A DNA stretch of 64,000 nucleotides from NCBI GenBank assembly GCA_030584005.1, contig CP129486.1:685556-749555 (forward strand), in the 5' to 3' direction. A program made the translations under genes and the position numbers. This DNA comes from Bdellovibrionota bacterium (GTDB lineage Bacteria; Bdellovibrionota_C; UBA2361; JAFLCA01). The notes under the pieces were generated by a model that was given only the letters and a program-made list of their open reading frames with translations, ran no database searches and was not told the DNA's origin. Shown here in pieces: positions 61,493 to 64,000 of this stretch (positions within the stretch are counted from its first letter, which is position 1; the number at the start of each line of letters is the position of its first letter).

Positions 61493-62219
61493 TGCGAGGT
61501 CTCCTTGTGTTTGCGGTACCCGAAAAGAAATCCGGCACGAGCTCCACGCTGCACTTCACGCGGGCCAGGAGCGGCACGCCTTCCGTATCGAGCTCGGTCC
61601 TCCGCAGGGAGTCAAAGAGCGAACGTTTGCGGTCGGCGTGACTCACGAGCACGGCGAACACGAATCGCCGTTCGCGTACAAGCGATTCGCGGGCCGGGTC
61701 ATCGAGTGCGGCTTCGATAGCGCTTTTGACGCTCGCGATAATGGAGCGGCGGGGAGTGCCCGGCATCGGGATGAACACGCGGTAAAGGCGATACTCTTCG
61801 CCCCGTTTCTCAACGCAGTGGTGCCCTGCCGGGCGCTCACCCTGAAAGAACGCTGTGTAGGACGCGGCGGTGAGGCGACGCCGCGGGTACTCGCCCATAC
61901 AGCAGAACCAGAGCAGCCCCAAATTTGTGACGAGCGACTGCATCCCCATTGGGCGAGCCCAATAGCTCGACAGCCCCAGGGCTTGGGCTCCTCGATGCGA
62001 AAGCTGGTAGTACGACCGGCTCCCGCTGAGTTGCCGGCGCGAACAAAGCAGACCGGCCGCACAGAGCGCCGCCAGGTCCTTCCGCATGCCACGTCCGCCG
62101 AACAGTGTCGATTCCATGACCGAACGCAGGGACACTCGGTACGCCGCGACATGTTCGAGAATCCGGCGATGTCGGGGAGAAAGGCTCACGCCGAGCCGTA
62201 CCAACTCACCAGAACTCAT
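61425..62219 (-). CDS. Winged-helix-like protein of plasmid type, function unknown
   Basis: A 264-aa protein from ATG 62219. The N-terminal part ELVRLGVSLSPRHRRILEHV, then TLFGGRGMRKDLAALCAAGL and SYYQLSHRGAQALGLSS, looks like a winged helix-turn-helix of replication-relaxation-like proteins. The middle EEYRLYRVFIPMPGTPRRSI is probably a nuclease-like or beta-rich domain without a recognisable active site. The C-terminal 22 codons overlap the coupling-ATPase start, and its start overlaps the preceding gene by 14 nt, so the genes form one operon. Confidence 0.6.
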   Translation of the reverse strand: MSSGELVRLGVSLSPRHRRILEHVAAYRVSLRSVMESTLFGGRGMRKDLAALCAAGLLCSRRQLSGSRSYYQLSHRGAQALGLSSYWARPMGMQSLVTNLGLLWFCCMGEYPRRRLTAASYTAFFQGERPAGHHCVEKRGEEYRLYRVFIPMPGTPRRSIIASVKSAIEAALDDPARESLVRERRFVFAVLVSHADRKRSLFDSLRRTELDTEGVPLLARVKCSVELVPDFFSGTANTRRPRNVRMEEETIASQHDAGDDEVAR

Positions 62220-62774
62220 ATGAAATCTCCTCTGCGTCACACCACTCGTGGAACTCGGCCAGCTTCGTGGCCGGGTACTGGCCCAGAACCTCGATGACGA
62301 GCCGTCCGCCACGCGACGCGACCATCGCGTCGGGCAGCGGCGCGTTGTCCCCGAATCCGCGCGCCAGTAGCTCGGCTTCGGCGAGCCAGTGTCGGGCGGC
62401 GTCGGGTCGCGTACGTCGGAACAGCAGATAGACCTCGGCCAGGCGTACGTCGTGCGAGACCTCGCTGGGCCGCGCCGGATGGGGCGGCCGGCACCCGCGA
62501 GCTTGGTAGGCGACGGGCCGGGCAGTCCTGGTTCCCACCGAAAGGTCGGTTGGACCGGTGCCACGGGTTCCTGAATGGCGACGGCCGACAGCGTGACGAG
62601 TCCGCGCTTGGCAAGGCGCTGGAGCGCCGCCCGGACTCCCACCCGTTTATCCACTCTGCCGAGCGACCAAAGCGTCGCCACCTGCTCCAAGGTCAGCAGC
62701 CGAACCTTCGAAGCAAGCGTGTCGAGTAACAGTTCGCGGCGCGCGACGAGGGTCGCTCGCGAGTTGCCGCGCAC
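62206..62774 (-). CDS. Replication-relaxation-like protein, frame broken by one base
   Basis: The N-terminal winged helix (RRELLLDTLASKVRLLTLEQ, VATLWSLGRVDKRVGVRAAL, RLAKRGLVTL) lies in one frame from about GTG 62774. At about 62485-62495 (GGCCGCCCCATCC) it passes into the frame of SHDVRLAEVYLLFRRTRPDA, LPDAMVASRGGRLVIEVLGQ, YPATKLAEFHEWCDAEE. The order H-D-x-R-L ... P-D-A ... I-E-V matches the replication-relaxation family seen on plasmids and ICEs. Start codon is uncertain. One-base indel may be a sequencing error. Confidence 0.6.
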
Positions 62775-62957
62775 ACAGGTTCTTGCACCCTTGGAAGCCG
62801 GGGAACTACTGCCGGTGCTCCGAGAGCAACCAGTTGTTCTGTCGTGAGTTACGGCACGAAAGCGGGGAACATCGCCAGGAACATCGCAACGCGCCGGATG
62901 TTCCGGTCCGGTGGGCGAAGTTGCATGCTTTCTCTCCATGAGACTGCTCCAGCAAAT

Positions 62958-63440
62958 TCAATTCGGGGGGGTATCCGGTGAGAGGGGAAGCGCCGGGGAG
63001 TGCGCGAGAATCCACCCGAGCACTTCGTCGGAGAGCGCGCCGACGGCGGCGTTCGTTGCGGTCGAGTGGGGAGACGCGCCATCCAGCGGTCGCCACCTCC
63101 CGCCTCGCCGGCGGAAGAACTGCACCACGAGTTGCACGCCGAGTTCCGTCTCCAGCCGGCAAACCTCGGCCTTCACGTTCCGGAATCGCGCGACGTGGAC
63201 CACCTGCCCCATTCCACAAACCTCGCCCTGCTGCTGCCGTACTCGGCCGTCGTCGTCGCGGCTCGCCCCGCGGAGGCCGTCAGGCCCTTGGCCGCGGCGT
63301 ACGGCGGACGAGTCGGCGGCTTCCTGACCCTGCTGCCGGGTCGGACCCGAGTCGGAGCGGCTTGCTGGCTTTCGGTCCACGCGGTTCTCCTTCGCCGGGA
63401 CAAAAAGAAAGCTCGCTGAGCTAGCGAGCTTTCGCGCCAC
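62958..63440 (-). CDS. Hypothetical GC-rich reading frame, uncertain
   Basis: Only the C-terminal half looks protein-like: FRNVKAEVCRLETELGVQLV, VQFFRRRGGRWRPLDGAS, GALSDEVLGWILAHSP. The first 75 codons are Arg/Gln-rich and may be a shadow. Several frames are open across this GC-rich stretch on both strands, so existence and start are uncertain. Direction is chosen to agree with its neighbours. Confidence 0.35.
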   Translation of the reverse strand: MARKLASSASFLFVPAKENRVDRKPASRSDSGPTRQQGQEAADSSAVRRGQGPDGLRGASRDDDGRVRQQQGEVCGMGQVVHVARFRNVKAEVCRLETELGVQLVVQFFRRRGGRWRPLDGASPHSTATNAAVGALSDEVLGWILAHSPALPLSPDTPPN

Positions 63441-63449
63441 GGTGAACGT

Positions 63450-63701
63450 TCAGTAGTTCTCGTGCTCGTCCCGAGACCTCGCGTTCTCGAAAATCCAGGT
63501 GTGGGCCACGTCGAGCACCTTGGCGACCACGAGAAGGTCGTCGCGACCGAAGCTGTCGGACTGCTTCCACTCGTCGCCGTCCTTGTAGAGCCGGCAGACG
63601 GTGACGTTGAACCGCGTGCCGGAGTTCTTCGCCTCGTTGGCCCAAATGGCCGCCTTGATGCTGCCGAGCCGAATCGTGTGTGCGGGTTTCTTGGTCGTCA
63701 T
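63450..63701 (-). CDS. Conserved small protein (TIRLGSIKAAIW family of GC-rich bacteria), function unknown
   Basis: An 83-aa protein: TIRLGSIKAAIWANEAKNSG, TRFNVTVCRLYKDGDEWKQS, DSFGRDDLLVVAKVLDVAHT, then WIF. I have seen this pattern repeatedly in planctomycete-type genomes and plasmids, usually as a stand-alone small protein, but no function is known to me. The ribosome site AAGGAG lies about 8 bases before ATG 63701. It supports a foreign origin for the region. Confidence 0.7.
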   Translation of the reverse strand: MTTKKPAHTIRLGSIKAAIWANEAKNSGTRFNVTVCRLYKDGDEWKQSDSFGRDDLLVVAKVLDVAHTWIFENARSRDEHENY

Positions 63702-64000
63702 CGCGTTTCTCCTTTTCGTTGGGGGCCTACGCTGGCCCGTTCACTCCCGGCTGACGGGCAGCGAGCGCCCGCGGGAGAAACGGACCGGGCAGACGTGGCG
63801 AAAAGCGCCGGACAGGTCGGGCAACCGAGCACGGGCGCGTGACGGAGCAAAGCGACGGCATCGGCCCGTGCGCCCGGCCCCGGCGCGGCCGCGAATCGCC
63901 CGGTCGAGACCACGAAGCCGCACGCTGGTTGGGTCAGCATGGAGCGTTCCCTGGGCGGTAAGTTCTCAGCTCCGGCCTGCGGTCGTTCCGGATGCCGAGT
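63702..64000. other. GC-rich right edge, no supported gene
   Basis: Open frames exist on both strands (for example 63698-63940, - strand) but none shows a motif, ribosome site or protein-like composition that sets it apart in such GC-rich DNA. Confidence 0.4.

Noticed and set aside
60794-62297. Long + strand frames antisense to the coupling ATPase and its upstream gene
   Set aside because: GC-rich DNA keeps antisense frames open. They are rich in Arg, Ala and Glu with no motifs, and the - strand product has Walker A and B boxes.
61425-62939. A 504-codon frame read as one protein
   Set aside because: Its middle is Arg/Ser/Pro-rich shadow sequence, while another frame there encodes a conserved-looking segment (62206-62485). 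It is two genes, the upstream one with a frame break.

Overview
The first 35 kb reads as the chromosome of a Deltaproteobacteria-like bacterium (a proteobacterial lineage in the broad old sense; I cannot place it more finely). The basis is gene order: parA-parB-bactofilin followed directly by an ATP synthase operon that starts with paired b'/b subunits and lacks subunits a and c, as in Geobacter and relatives. Coding is dense, mostly on the + strand, with moderate GC.

Region 1 (1-17.3 kb) is housekeeping: the gatA 3' end, gatB, a PpiD-like periplasmic foldase, a beta-propeller lipoprotein, alaS (broken by seven apparent 1-nt indels in this sequence), phoH, a PgpH-like HD phosphohydrolase, ybeY, prfB with the classic programmed +1 frameshift, an alpha-oxoamine-synthase-like protein that lacks the PLP lysine, then four parS-like palindromes around parA, parB and a bactofilin. 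Region 2 (17.6-24.0 kb) is atpF'-F-H-A-G-D-C.

Region 3 (24.2-34.9 kb) is a nearly self-contained tryptophan catabolic locus. Tryptophan 2,3-dioxygenase, a cyclase-type kynurenine formamidase and a class-V PLP kynureninase-like enzyme would give anthranilate. An aryl-CoA ligase would activate it, and a fused flavin monooxygenase/old-yellow-enzyme (2-aminobenzoyl-CoA monooxygenase/reductase type) would dearomatise it. An SDR, an enoyl-CoA hydratase, an acyl-CoA dehydrogenase, a RidA deaminase and a hotdog thioesterase would handle the rest.

Region 4 (35-59.1 kb) is an accessory island built by an IS91-type (HUH, zinc-ribbon) element. It holds two long copies, a 5'-truncated mosaic copy and several solo ends or fragments. 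Between them lie two ABC-type solute-binding proteins, a 5'-truncated small heat-shock protein, two tandem signal-peptide proteins that are collagen-like then glycine-rich, a truncated nucleotidyltransferase, a HigBA-type module, and an Rhs polymorphic-toxin locus. The Rhs locus has one full-length Rhs protein with its putative immunity gene, an orphan Rhs tip with a different toxin end and a lipoprotein partner, and a third cassette cut off by an IS end.

Region 5 (59.1-64 kb) starts abruptly at an IS91 right end. It is GC-rich and carries a VirD4/TraG-like coupling ATPase, a small membrane protein, a replication-relaxation-like protein and conserved small proteins, all on the - strand. It looks like a mobilisable element from another lineage, or possibly an assembly junction. 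A decayed second copy of part of it sits at 47.6-48.3 kb, also next to an IS91-like end. Many single-base frame breaks fall next to homopolymers (alaS, higB, IS copy B, glycine-rich protein 1), so base-level sequence error must be excluded before calling pseudogenes.
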